Shown: positions 51,050 to 60,297 of the stretch, piece after piece
Position numbering within the stretch: position 1 is the stretch's first letter
Layout: every line of letters starts with the position of its first letter
From: Actinacidiphila guanduensis
GTDB taxonomy: Bacteria; Actinomycetota; Actinomycetes; Streptomycetales; Streptomycetaceae
Length of the DNA: 64,000 nucleotides
Assembly: GCF_900103985.1 (NCBI RefSeq)
Contig: NZ_FNIE01000023.1
Coordinates: forward strand, 1 to 64,000
Direction: 5' to 3'
The notes under the pieces: model-generated
What the model saw: the letters and a program-made list of their open reading frames with translations, nothing else
Told to the model about the DNA's origin: nothing
Databases searched by the model: none
Made by a program: the position numbers and the translations under genes

Positions 51050-52191
51050 GCGGTGCGCCGTACGGACGCGGTGGCGCGGTCGGTGGTGGCGATGGTCGCC
51101 GAGCCGACCACACGGGTGCCGTCGTAGAGGACGACGGCCTGGCCGGGGGCGACACCGCGCACCGGCTCGGCGAACTCCACCGACAAGGTGCCGTCCGCCA
51201 GTTCGGCGGTGACGGGCACGTCCTCGCCGTGGGCGCGCAGCTGCGCGGTGTAGGCCGCCGGGCCCTGCGGCGGGGTGCCGCACCAGCGCGGGCGGATCGC
51301 GGTGAGCGCGGTGACCTCCAGCGCCTCGGCCGGGCCCACGGTGACGGTGTTGCGCACCGGCGAGATGTCCAGCACGTAGCGCGGCTTGCCGTCCGCCGCG
51401 GGCACGCCCAGCCGCAGCCCCTTGCGCTGGCCGACGGTGAAGCCGTAGGCGCCGGTGTGGGTGCCGACCACGGCGCCGCTCTCGTCCACGATCGGGCCCT
51501 CCTGGGCGCCCAGCCGCTTGGCGAGGAAGCCCTGCGTGTCGCCGTCCGCGATGAAGCAGATGTCGTGGCTGTCGGGCTTGCGGGCCACGGCCAGGCCGCG
51601 CCGCTCGGCCTCCGCGCGGATCTCGTCCTTGGTGGCGGGGGTGTCGCCGAGCGGGAACATCGCGTGGGCGAGCTGCCGCTCGTCCAGGACGCCGAGCACG
51701 TAGCTCTGGTCCTTGGCGGCGTCGCCGGAGCGGTGCAGCTCACGGCGGCCGTCGGGGCCGGTGACGACGGCGGCGTAGTGGCCGGTGCAGACCGCGTCGA
51801 AGCCGAGGGCGAGCGCCTTGTCCAGCAGCGCGGCGAACTTGATCTTCTCGTTGCAGCGCAGGCAGGGGTTGGGGGTGCGGCCGGCGGCGTACTCCGCGAC
51901 GAAGTCGTCCACGACGTCCTCGCGGAAGCGTTCGGCGAGGTCCCACACGTAGAAGGGGATGCCGATGACGTCGGCGGCGCGGGCGGCGTCGCGCGAGTCC
52001 TCGACAGTGCAGCAGCCGCGGGCGCCGGTGCGGAAGCTCTGCGGGTTCGCCGACAGGGCGAGGTGTACCCCCGTCACGTCGTGCCCGGCCTCGGCGGCCC
52101 GCGCGGCCGCGACCGCGGAGTCCACACCGCCGCTCATCGCCGCCAGCACGCGCAGCCGCTGCCGCGGGGGCTCATTGGGGAAGTCGCTCAC
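51046..52191 (-). CDS. mnmA: tRNA 2-thiouridylase, 381 aa
   Basis: Thiolates wobble uridine 34 of tRNA(Glu, Gln, Lys). Signature stretches: LAAMSGGVDSAVAAA (PP-loop for ATP), the first catalytic Cys in GRTPNPCLRCNEKIKF, DAVCTGHYA, the second catalytic Cys in KPDSHDICFIADGD, the GYTVGQRKGL-like GFTVGQRKGLRLG, and a C-terminal beta barrel. Sulfur would come from the cysteine desulfurase at 53697-54863. GTG at 52191 (VSDFPNEPPRQ) was chosen; the ribosome site is weak. Its stop overlaps the LOG-family start by 4 bases. Confidence 0.96.
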   Translation of the reverse strand: MSDFPNEPPRQRLRVLAAMSGGVDSAVAAARAAEAGHDVTGVHLALSANPQSFRTGARGCCTVEDSRDAARAADVIGIPFYVWDLAERFREDVVDDFVAEYAAGRTPNPCLRCNEKIKFAALLDKALALGFDAVCTGHYAAVVTGPDGRRELHRSGDAAKDQSYVLGVLDERQLAHAMFPLGDTPATKDEIRAEAERRGLAVARKPDSHDICFIADGDTQGFLAKRLGAQEGPIVDESGAVVGTHTGAYGFTVGQRKGLRLGVPAADGKPRYVLDISPVRNTVTVGPAEALEVTALTAIRPRWCGTPPQGPAAYTAQLRAHGEDVPVTAELADGTLSVEFAEPVRGVAPGQAVVLYDGTRVVGSATIATTDRATASVRRTA

Positions 52192-52355
52192 CCGTCCAGG
52201 GTAACGGCCGCGGGCGGGCGGCCCGCGCGGCATTTCCCGCGGCGCCGGGACACTGCCGTGACGCGGCCGGGACGGTTCAGGAAGACCGGGCGGTCCCCCG
52301 GTGTTCGCCCTGTGCGGGTGGACAACCCTTCCCTACCGATGGGTAACCTACGGAC

Positions 52356-53216
52356 ATGGCAGACGCACCGGCCCTGGCGGCCATCGGGGACAGCGAGTTC
52401 GACCGGGACACCGCGGTGGTGCCGCGGCCCGGCGAGCCCGGCGTGTACGACTGCGCCCTCTCCGGCGGCTGGACGATCATCGCGGCGGTCAACGGCGGCT
52501 ACTTGCTCGCCCTCGTCGGCCGCGCCCTGCGCGACGCGCTGCCGCACGGCGACCCGCTCACCATCACCGCGCACTACCTCACCCCCTCCCAGGCCGGCCC
52601 GGCCGTGGTGCGGACCGAGGCGGTGCGCACCGGGCGCAGCATGTCCACCGGGCAGGCGTCGCTGTACCAGTTCGACGCCGAGGGGCGCGAGGTCGAGCGG
52701 ATGCGGGTCGTCGCCGCGTACGGCGAGCTGGACGCCCTGCCCGGGGAGGTGCGGACCACCGCGCGGCCGCCGCGGATGCCGGCGTACGAGCAGTGCCTGT
52801 CGTCCGCGGACGGGCCCGAGGGCGGCCCGGTCAGCGGCTCCCAGGACTTCCTGGACCGCATCGACCTGCGGCTGGACCCCGCGACCTGCGGCTGGGCGGT
52901 CGGCGCGCCCTCCGGCAGGGGCGAGATGCGCGGCTGGTTCGGGCTCGCGGACGGGCGCCCGCACGACGCGCTCTCCCTGCTGCTCGCGGTGGACGCGCTG
53001 CCGCCGACCGCGTTCGACCTCGGGCTCAAGGGCTGGACGCCGACGCTCGAACTCACCGTCCACGTCCGCCGCCGCCCCGCCCCGGGGCGCCTGCGGGTCG
53101 CCATCACCACCCGCAACCTGGCGGGCGGGCTCCTCGAGGAGGACGCCGAGGTGTGGGACTGCGAGGACCGGCTCGTGGCGCAGTCCCGCCAATTGGCTCG
53201 CGCCCCGAGAGGGTGA
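52356..53216 (+). CDS. Acyl-CoA thioesterase family protein (double hotdog), 286 aa
   Basis: Predicted to hydrolyse acyl-CoA thioesters in the cytoplasm. Two hotdog repeats of about 120 residues: the first has LSGGWTIIAAVNGGYLLALVGRAL and PLTITAHYLTPSQAGPAVV, the second has GRGEMRGWFGLADGRPHDALSLLLAVDALPPTAF and LRVAITTRNLAGGLLEEDAEVWDCEDRLVAQSRQL. This is the TesB-like/4HBT_3 layout. ATG at 52356. Chain-length preference unknown. Divergent from mnmA; the 164-bp gap holds both promoters. Confidence 0.85.
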   Translation: MADAPALAAIGDSEFDRDTAVVPRPGEPGVYDCALSGGWTIIAAVNGGYLLALVGRALRDALPHGDPLTITAHYLTPSQAGPAVVRTEAVRTGRSMSTGQASLYQFDAEGREVERMRVVAAYGELDALPGEVRTTARPPRMPAYEQCLSSADGPEGGPVSGSQDFLDRIDLRLDPATCGWAVGAPSGRGEMRGWFGLADGRPHDALSLLLAVDALPPTAFDLGLKGWTPTLELTVHVRRRPAPGRLRVAITTRNLAGGLLEEDAEVWDCEDRLVAQSRQLARAPRG

Positions 53217-53362
53217 CGGCTCCCCGCCGCAAGGGTTCCTCTACGGTGCCGAGTGCCGCCCGCACATGGCTTGTCGCGCAGTTCCCCGCGCCCCCAAGAA
53301 CGGCTCCCCGCCGTAGGAGCTTCTCCGCGTCCCCGGCCGCCGGCCGGTCCTGGGCTGGTCGC

Positions 53363-53435
53363 GCAGTTCCCCGCGCCCCTGAAAAACCTCGCCCTTCGCG
53401 CCCAGGGCGAGCACCTCAGGGGCGCGGGGAACTGC
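53363..53435. repeat. Long perfect intergenic hairpin
   Basis: GCAGTTCCCCGCGCCCCTGA (53363-53382) is exactly complementary to TCAGGGGCGCGGGGAACTGC (53416-53435), a 20-bp perfect stem. The 33-base insert holds a second perfect 8-bp stem, CTCGCCCT/AGGGCGAG. The first arm's core occurs again at about 53276. It may terminate the rightward thioesterase transcript, 147 bases upstream. Confidence 0.85.
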
Positions 53436-53514
53436 TCCCCCAGAGGGGGCACCCCCAGAAGAGACCACCGGCCTCGGGACGGCATCGAACCCCGTGGGGC
53501 AGACGGAACCCGAA

Positions 53515-53617
53515 AGGGGCGCTGGGGGTACCTCCCAGGCGAAGCTCTGGGGGAGGAACTACGCGACCGGCCACGACGGCGCGGCAGGCGGCAACGGTGG
53601 CGAACCCCGACGGCGGG
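53515..53617 (-). repeat. 103-bp intergenic repeat, copy B (inverted relative to copy A)
   Basis: Reverse complement of 49461-49563 with 6 differences in 103 bases. It lies about 80 bases before the cysteine desulfurase start. The two copies flank the SDR-LOG-mnmA-thioesterase group in opposite orientation. Confidence 0.85.
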
Positions 53618-53696
53618 ACTCCGCCCCCGCCCGCCCGAAAGCGAGGGGCAACCGTGGCGCCGGGAACCCCGGGGGGAGCCGTAGACTCGGGGGATC

Positions 53697-54863
53697 ATGG
53701 CCTACCTCGATCACGCCGCCACAACGCCGATGCTCCCAGAGGCCGTGCAGGCGATGACCGCCCAGCTGACCGCCACGGGGAACGCCTCGTCGCTGCACGC
53801 CCCCGGGCGGCGGGCGCGCCGCACCGTGGAGGAGTCCCGCGAGGCCCTCGCCGCAGCGCTCGGTGCCCGCCCGAGCGAGGTGGTGTTCACCGGCGGCGGC
53901 ACCGAGTCGGACAACCTCGCCGTGAAGGGCCTGTTCTGGGCCCGCCGGGCGGAGGACCCGCGCCGGGTGCGGCTGCTGTCCAGCCCGGTGGAGCACCACG
54001 CCGTGCTGGACACCGTCTTCTGGCTGGAGGAGCACGAGGGCGCGGTCGTCGAGTGGCTGGAGGTGGACGACCTCGGCCGGGTGCGGCCCGCGACGCTGCG
54101 CGCGGCCCTGGAGAAGAACCCCGACGACGTCGCCCTGATCACGGCGATGTGGGCGAACAACGAGGTCGGCACGATCCTCCCGATCGCCGAACTCGCCGAG
54201 ATCGCCTGCGAGTTCGGCGTGCCCATGCACTCCGACGCCGTCCAGGCGTTCGGCCAGACCCCGGTGGACTTCGCCCGCAGCGGCCTGCACGCGATGACCG
54301 TCACCGGGCACAAGGTCGGCGGCCCGTACGGCGTGGGCGCCCTGCTGCTGCGCCGGGAGGACACCCCCGTACCGCTGCTGCACGGCGGCAGCCAGGAGCG
54401 CAGCCGCTCGGGCACCCTGGACGTGCCCGCCATCGCCGCCTTCGCCACCGCCGGCGCCCTCGCGGCCCAGCGGCAGGCCGACTTCGCGCACGAGATCGGC
54501 GCCCTGCGCGACCGGTTGGTCGCGCAGGTGCTGGCCGCGGTGCCCGACGCGGTGCTCAACGGCGACCCGTCACCCGAGGGGCGCCTGGCGGGCAACGCCC
54601 ACTTCACCTTCCCCGGCTGCGAGGGCGACGCCCTGCTGCTCCTGCTGGACGCCCAGGGCATCGCCTGCTCCACCGGCTCGGCGTGCACCGCGGGCGTCGC
54701 CCAGCCCAGCCATGTGCTGCTCGCCATGGGCCGCTCCCCCGACGACGCCCGCGGCACCCTGCGGTTCTCCCTGGGCCACACCTCGACCCCGCAGGATGTC
54801 GCCGACCTCGCCGCGGCCATCGGCCCGGCCGTCAGCCGCGCCCGCGCTGCGGGCCTGACCTGA
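53697..54863 (+). CDS. Cysteine desulfurase, 388 aa
   Basis: PLP enzyme that takes sulfur from cysteine as a persulfide for Fe-S clusters or tRNA thiolation. It begins MAYLDHAATTPM; FTGGGTESDNLAVKG follows, then VEHHAVLD, the PLP Lys206 in TGHKVGGP and the catalytic Cys330 in STGSACTAGV. The longer loop around the Cys and the closeness of mnmA suggest an IscS-like role in tRNA 2-thiolation. ATG at 53697. Followed by a strong bidirectional terminator. Confidence 0.95.
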   Translation: MAYLDHAATTPMLPEAVQAMTAQLTATGNASSLHAPGRRARRTVEESREALAAALGARPSEVVFTGGGTESDNLAVKGLFWARRAEDPRRVRLLSSPVEHHAVLDTVFWLEEHEGAVVEWLEVDDLGRVRPATLRAALEKNPDDVALITAMWANNEVGTILPIAELAEIACEFGVPMHSDAVQAFGQTPVDFARSGLHAMTVTGHKVGGPYGVGALLLRREDTPVPLLHGGSQERSRSGTLDVPAIAAFATAGALAAQRQADFAHEIGALRDRLVAQVLAAVPDAVLNGDPSPEGRLAGNAHFTFPGCEGDALLLLLDAQGIACSTGSACTAGVAQPSHVLLAMGRSPDDARGTLRFSLGHTSTPQDVADLAAAIGPAVSRARAAGLT

Positions 54864-54881
54864 CGGCCTCCCGTAGCCGGA

Positions 54882-54933
54882 AACGCCCCCGGGGCGCCCC
54901 GCACGCGATGTGCGCGGGCGCCCCGGGGGCGTT
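54882..54933. terminator. Bidirectional terminator between cysteine desulfurase and the opp operon
   Basis: AACGCCCCCGGGGCGCCC pairs perfectly with GGGCGCCCCGGGGGCGTT (18 bp), loop of 16 bases, between convergent stop codons at 54863 and 54950. A-rich and T-containing ends suit termination from both sides. Confidence 0.92.
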
Positions 54934-54949
54934 CTGCCGAGTCCGCCGG

Positions 54950-56188
54950 TCAGGCCCTGGCGAGGGCCTTGTCGCCGGGGTGCTGGTCCTCCGCGTTCTC
55001 CGGGTGGTGGCAGGCCACCTGGTGGCCGGGGGCCAGCTCGACCAGCGGCGGGGGCGTGACCGCGCACATCTCCGTCGCCTTCCAGCAGCGGGTGTGGAAG
55101 CGGCAGCCGGGCGGCGGCGCGATCGGCGAGGGGACATCACCGGTGAGCAGGATGCGGCCGCCGGCGCCGATCTGGGCCGGACCGTCGGCGGCGGCCTCCT
55201 TCGGCGCGGTGCCGGCGGCCAGCGCCGCCTTCTTCTCCTCGGTCTTGGCCACCGCCTCCTGGCGCCGCTTGGGGTCCGGCACCGGCACCGCGGACAGCAG
55301 CGCCCGGGTGTAGGGGTGGAAGGGCGCGGAGTAGAGCGACTCGCGGTCGGCGAGTTCGACCACCTTGCCGAGGTACATCACCGCGATCCGGTCCGAGACG
55401 TGCCGGATCACCGACAGGTCGTGGGCGATGATCACGTAGGTCAGGCCCAGCTCGGACTGCAGGTCGTCCAGCAGGTTGACCACCTGCGCCTGGATCGAGA
55501 CGTCCAGCGCGGAGACCGGCTCGTCGGCGACGACCAGCTTGGGCTTGAGCGCCAGCGCGCGGGCGATGCCGATGCGCTGCCGCTGGCCGCCGGAGAACTC
55601 GTGCGGGTAGCGGTTGTAGTGCTCCGGGCTCAGGCCCACCAGCTCCAGCAGCCCCTGGACCTCCTTCTTCACCCCGTTCTCGGTGGCGACCTTCTGCAGC
55701 CGGAAGGGCGCGCCGACGATCGTGCCGATCGTGTGGCGGGGGTTCAGCGAGGAGTAGGGGTCCTGGAAGATCATCTGGACGTCGCGGCGCATCGGCCGCA
55801 TCGCCCCGGTGCTCAGGTGGGTGATGTCGCGGCCCTCGAACTCGATCCGGCCGCCGGTGGGTTCGAGCAGCCGCGTGATGAGCCGGCCCATGGTGGACTT
55901 GCCGCAGCCGGACTCGCCGACCACGCCCAGCGTCTCGCCGGCCGCGACCGTGAAGTCCAGCCCGTCCACCGCCTTGACCGCGCCGACCTGGCGGCGCAGC
56001 AGCCCCTTGGTGATCGGGAAGTGCTTGACCAGCCCCTCGACCTTCAGCAGCGGCTCGCCCGGCGCCTTGCGCGGCTTGGCCACGGCCGCCTCGGCGGTCG
56101 TACCGGGGCCGTCCGGCGTGCTGTCCGGTGCCTTGCCCGCCTGGTCCAGCGAGGTGTTCTCCGCCACGGCTTCGTCCTGGCCCTTCAC
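54950..56188 (-). CDS. Oligopeptide/dipeptide ABC transporter ATP-binding protein (OppF type), 412 aa
   Basis: Second ATPase of a peptide importer at the inner face of the membrane. Walker A GESGCGKST, Q-loop in MIFQDPYSSLNPRHTIG, signature FSGGQRQRIGIARAL, Walker B LVVADEPVSALD and H-switch IIAHDLSVIRHVS. The C-terminal oligopeptide domain has a Cys-rich motif, PPGCRFHTRCWKATEMCAV, seen in Opp/Dpp ATPases. An Ala/Pro/Lys insertion (KRRQEAVAKTEEKKAALAAGTAPKEAAA) sits before it. GTG start overlaps oppD by 4 bases. Last gene of the operon. Confidence 0.95.
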   Translation of the reverse strand: MKGQDEAVAENTSLDQAGKAPDSTPDGPGTTAEAAVAKPRKAPGEPLLKVEGLVKHFPITKGLLRRQVGAVKAVDGLDFTVAAGETLGVVGESGCGKSTMGRLITRLLEPTGGRIEFEGRDITHLSTGAMRPMRRDVQMIFQDPYSSLNPRHTIGTIVGAPFRLQKVATENGVKKEVQGLLELVGLSPEHYNRYPHEFSGGQRQRIGIARALALKPKLVVADEPVSALDVSIQAQVVNLLDDLQSELGLTYVIIAHDLSVIRHVSDRIAVMYLGKVVELADRESLYSAPFHPYTRALLSAVPVPDPKRRQEAVAKTEEKKAALAAGTAPKEAAADGPAQIGAGGRILLTGDVPSPIAPPPGCRFHTRCWKATEMCAVTPPPLVELAPGHQVACHHPENAEDQHPGDKALARA

Positions 56189-57323
56189 AGCTTCGGTTCT
56201 ATCTCTTCGGTCCAGATCCGGGTCCGCTCGTCCTCGGCCAGGTGGCAGGCGACGACGTGGCCGGGGGCCACCTCGCGCAGCTCGGGGACGACCGAATCCG
56301 AGGAGCCGCCGGTGAGCGCGGCGTACGGGCAGCGCGGGTGGAAGGCGCAGCCGGACGGCACGTTGATCAGGCTCGGCGGGGTGCCCTTGACCGGGTTGAG
56401 GCGCTCGGACCGCTCGCGGTCCAGCCGGGGCATCGAGCCGAGCAGGCCCCAGGTGTAGGGGTGCTGCGGCTGGGTGAACACCTTCTCGGCGGTGCCGCGT
56501 TCGATCGCCCGCCCCGCGTACATCACCAGCAGGTCGTCGGCGACCTCGGCGACCACGCCCAGGTCGTGGGTGATCATGATGACCGCGGAGCCGAACTCCT
56601 GCTGCAGGTCCCGGATCAGGTCCAGGATCTGCGCCTGCACCGTCACGTCGAGCGCGGTGGTCGGCTCGTCGGCGATGAGCAGTTCGGGGTTGTTCACCAG
56701 CGACATGGCGATCATGGCGCGCTGGCGCATACCGCCGGAGAACTGGTGCGGGTAGTCCCGGAACCGCTTGCGCGGCTCGGGGATGCCGACCCGGTCGAGC
56801 ATCTCGATCGCCCGCTCGGCGGCCTCGCGCCTGGACACCTTGTGGTGCACCCGGTACGCCTCGACGATCTGGCTGCCGACCGTGTAGTACGGGTGCATCG
56901 CGGACAGCGGGTCCTGGAAGATCATCGCCATCTTGCTGCCGCGCAGCCGCCGGACCTTGTCCGGGTCGGCCCCGATCAGCTCCTCGCCGTCCAGCCAGAC
57001 CTCGCCACTGACCTTGGCGCGGGCGCCGCGGTGCAGGCCCATGATGCCCAGCGAGGTGACGGACTTGCCGGAGCCGGACTCGCCGACGATGCCCAGGGTG
57101 CGGCCGCGCCGGACGTCGAAGCTGAGGCCGTCCACCGACTTCACGATGCCGTCGTCGGTGTGGAACTGGATCCGCAGGTCCCGCACCGACAGGTAGGCGT
57201 CGGCGGCGGCCGGGGCCGCGGCGGCGACCGGCTCGCCGACCGCCCCCCGCTGCTCGGGGACCGGCCCGGCCGCTTCCTTGGCGACCGATACGCCCGGAGT
57301 GCTGCTGTTGCCGTCGTCGCTGC

Positions 57324-57327
<4 letters not shown>
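56185..57327 (-). CDS. Oligopeptide/dipeptide ABC transporter ATP-binding protein (OppD type), 380 aa
   Basis: First ATPase of the peptide importer. Walker A GESGSGKSVTSLGIM, Q-loop MIFQDPLSAMHPYYTVG, signature FSGGMRQRAMIAMSL, Walker B LLIADEPTTALDVTVQAQ, H-switch MITHDLGVVAEVA, and the C-terminal Opp domain with SGCAFHPRCPYA. The first about 45 residues form a poorly conserved Ala/Pro-rich extension. GTG at 57327 overlaps the oppB stop by 4 bases (GTGA); its own stop overlaps the next ATPase by 4 bases. Confidence 0.94.
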
Positions 57328-58334
<1,007 letters not shown>

Positions 58335-58348
58335 AACTGTCCGGCATC

Positions 58349-58384
58349 GGGGCCGCCGGACTCCGGACGATGTCCGGCGGCCCC
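58349..58384 (-). terminator. Intra-operon hairpin after the peptide-binding protein gene
   Basis: GGGGCCGCCGGAC pairs perfectly with GTCCGGCGGCCCC (13 bp; loop TCCGGACGAT), between the binding-protein stop and the permease start. Such hairpins commonly stabilise the upstream mRNA or partly terminate transcription, so that the binding protein is made in excess over the membrane subunits. Confidence 0.8.
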
Positions 58385-58426
58385 GGTGCCTTCACCTGCC
58401 TTTCGGGATGAACGCGGCGCCGTCGG

Positions 58427-60208
58427 TTACTTCGACGAGCCGATCAGGGTGTAGTCGTACATGCCCAGGTACGCCTGCGTCACGGTCACGTTGGTGGCCG
58501 ACTTCGGGCGGTACAGCAGGTTCTTGCGGTACACCAGCGGCACGACGGTCGCGGTCTTGATGACCATCTTGTCGATGTCGCCCCACGCCTTGGTACGGGC
58601 CGCGGCGTCGGTGTTGGCGATCGCGTCGGACAGGGCCTTGTTGATGGTCGGGTCGTTCAGCTCCATCAGGTTGTTGCCGCCCGAGGGCTTGATGGCGCTG
58701 CCGTCGACGATCTGGTCCAGGAAGCCGTAGCCGGTCGGCCAGTCGGCGCCCCACGCCATCAGCATCAGGCCGAGGTCGTGGCTGTGCACGTAGCTCGGCA
58801 CGCCGGCGAAGTTCGAGAAGTACTTGCCGGACGGGTAGGTCTTGATCGACAGGTTGATGCCGATCGGCTTGAGCGCCTGCTGGATCGCGGTGGCCGCGGC
58901 GACCTCGGTGGGCCGGTCGGTGCGGGCCGTGATGTTCGCCGAGAAGCCGTTCGGCTTGCCGCAGGCGGCCAGCGCGGCCTTCGCCTTGCTGACGTCGCCG
59001 GCGTTGCCCTTCGACGGGAACAGGTCGAACTTGCTGTAGCCGTTCACCGACGGCGGCAGCAGCGTGCTGGCCACGTCGCCGTGGACCGCGCCGCCGAGCG
59101 CCTGCTGGACCGACGCCTTGTTCACGCCCCACTCCACGGCCTCACGACAGTGGATGTTGTTGAACGGCGCGACGTTGGGGTTGATCGCCATGTACGAGGT
59201 GGCGCCCGCGTACGGGTCGTCGCTCTGGTCCGCGTACTGCTTCTGGGTGATCAGCTTCGGCTGCGTCTGCGGCTGCACACCGGTGCCGGCCGCGTCGACC
59301 GTGATGTTGTCGGCGAGCAGGTCGTCGTCGACGGTGGTGGCGGCCACCTTGAACTTGATGGTGATCTTGTCCGGCAGCGCCTTGCGGATCGGGTCCGTGG
59401 AGGCGACCCACTGCGGGTTGCGCACCAGCGTGGCGCCCTGTCCGTCCTGGTAGGACTGGAACATGTAGGGGCCGGTCGACTGGATGTGGTTGACGTAGCT
59501 GGCGCCGGTGTCCTTGGACTGCTCGACCGGAGCGGTCTGCGAGAACGTCGCCAGGTAGTCGAAGTCGGCGAACGGCTTCGCCAGGTGGAAGACGATCGTG
59601 TGGTCGTCCGGCGTGGCGATCGACGCGATCCCGTTCGGGTTCTTGTCCGCGTACGGGCCCTTGTACTTGTCACCGCCGGCCAGGTACGCCTTGAAGTACG
59701 TCGGGCCGTTGGACAGCGCCTCGGGCGCGAAGTTGCTGCGCTCGATCGCGTACTTGACGTCCTTGGAGGTCACCGGGGTGCCGTCCTGGAACTTGACCCC
59801 GCTGCGCAGGGTGTACGTCCAGGTCTTGGCGTCCGGGCTGGCCTTGCCCAGGCCGGTGGCGAGGTCGGGCACGACGGTGAGGCCGTCGTGGCCGGCGGCC
59901 GGCTTGAACGTCAGCAGGGTGCGGCTGTAGAGGCGCGAGAAGTTCTGCACCCAGCCGTAGTAGGTGTTGCCCGGGTCCAGGGAGTCCGGAACGTCGGACT
60001 CCTCCATGGTCACCGTGCCGCCCTTCTTGGTGGAGGGGTTCACGATGCTGTTCAGGGCCGCGTCCTTGCCGGTCGCGGAGCTGCTGCTGCCGCCGGTGGA
60101 ACCCGGCTTGGAGCTGCTGCTGTTCTTCGAGTTGCCGTTGCAGGCGGACGCTCCCAGGGCGAGTGCCGTGACGAGCGCCAGCGCCGCTGTCGCTTTTCTG
60201 CTGTTCAT
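58427..60208 (-). CDS. Peptide ABC transporter substrate-binding lipoprotein (family 5), 593 aa
   Basis: Extracellular lipid-anchored receptor of the peptide importer. Signal peptide MNSRKATAALALVTALALG with lipobox ASAC and a Ser/Gly/Asn-rich linker. The SBP family 5 body has SDVPDSLDPGNTYYGWVQNFSRLYSRTLLTF, LRSGVKFQDGTPVTSKDVKYAIER, STGPYMFQSYQDGQGATLVRNPQW, AINPNVAPFNNIHCREAVEWGVNK, and the C-terminal AATAIQQALKPIGINLSI. ATG at 60208; GGAGGCC lies about 11 bases upstream. It is placed between the two permease genes, an unusual order (permease C, receptor, permease B, ATPases D, F). Confidence 0.95.
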   Translation of the reverse strand: MNSRKATAALALVTALALGASACNGNSKNSSSSKPGSTGGSSSSATGKDAALNSIVNPSTKKGGTVTMEESDVPDSLDPGNTYYGWVQNFSRLYSRTLLTFKPAAGHDGLTVVPDLATGLGKASPDAKTWTYTLRSGVKFQDGTPVTSKDVKYAIERSNFAPEALSNGPTYFKAYLAGGDKYKGPYADKNPNGIASIATPDDHTIVFHLAKPFADFDYLATFSQTAPVEQSKDTGASYVNHIQSTGPYMFQSYQDGQGATLVRNPQWVASTDPIRKALPDKITIKFKVAATTVDDDLLADNITVDAAGTGVQPQTQPKLITQKQYADQSDDPYAGATSYMAINPNVAPFNNIHCREAVEWGVNKASVQQALGGAVHGDVASTLLPPSVNGYSKFDLFPSKGNAGDVSKAKAALAACGKPNGFSANITARTDRPTEVAAATAIQQALKPIGINLSIKTYPSGKYFSNFAGVPSYVHSHDLGLMLMAWGADWPTGYGFLDQIVDGSAIKPSGGNNLMELNDPTINKALSDAIANTDAAARTKAWGDIDKMVIKTATVVPLVYRKNLLYRPKSATNVTVTQAYLGMYDYTLIGSSK

Positions 60209-60297
60209 GCCGAGAACGGCCTCCAGATCGGGTGGAATTGCGGAGCTGAGCCGGCCGCGGTGCGGCGCCGGCCGGCGGGTGTGCGGGAGCGTCGGTA

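Larger units (their letters stand above)
53217..53696. repeat. 480-bp gene-free region built of intergenic repeats
   Basis: Lies between the thioesterase and the cysteine desulfurase. It contains: a CGCAGTTCCCCGCGCCCC unit at about 53276-53293; a full hairpin with the same arm at 53363-53435; and the reverse-complement copy of the 49461-49563 repeat at 53515-53617. No coding sequence. The desulfurase promoter must lie at the right end. Confidence 0.75.

Noticed and set aside
53217..53696. CRISPR array or insertion sequence in the repeat-rich gap
   Set aside because: Repeats are not regularly spaced, have no unique spacers, and no transposase frame or cas genes are near.
52301..56458. 1385-codon plus-strand frame over thioesterase, desulfurase and oppF
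   Set aside because: Runs through repeats, a terminator and genes in other frames; no coherent protein.
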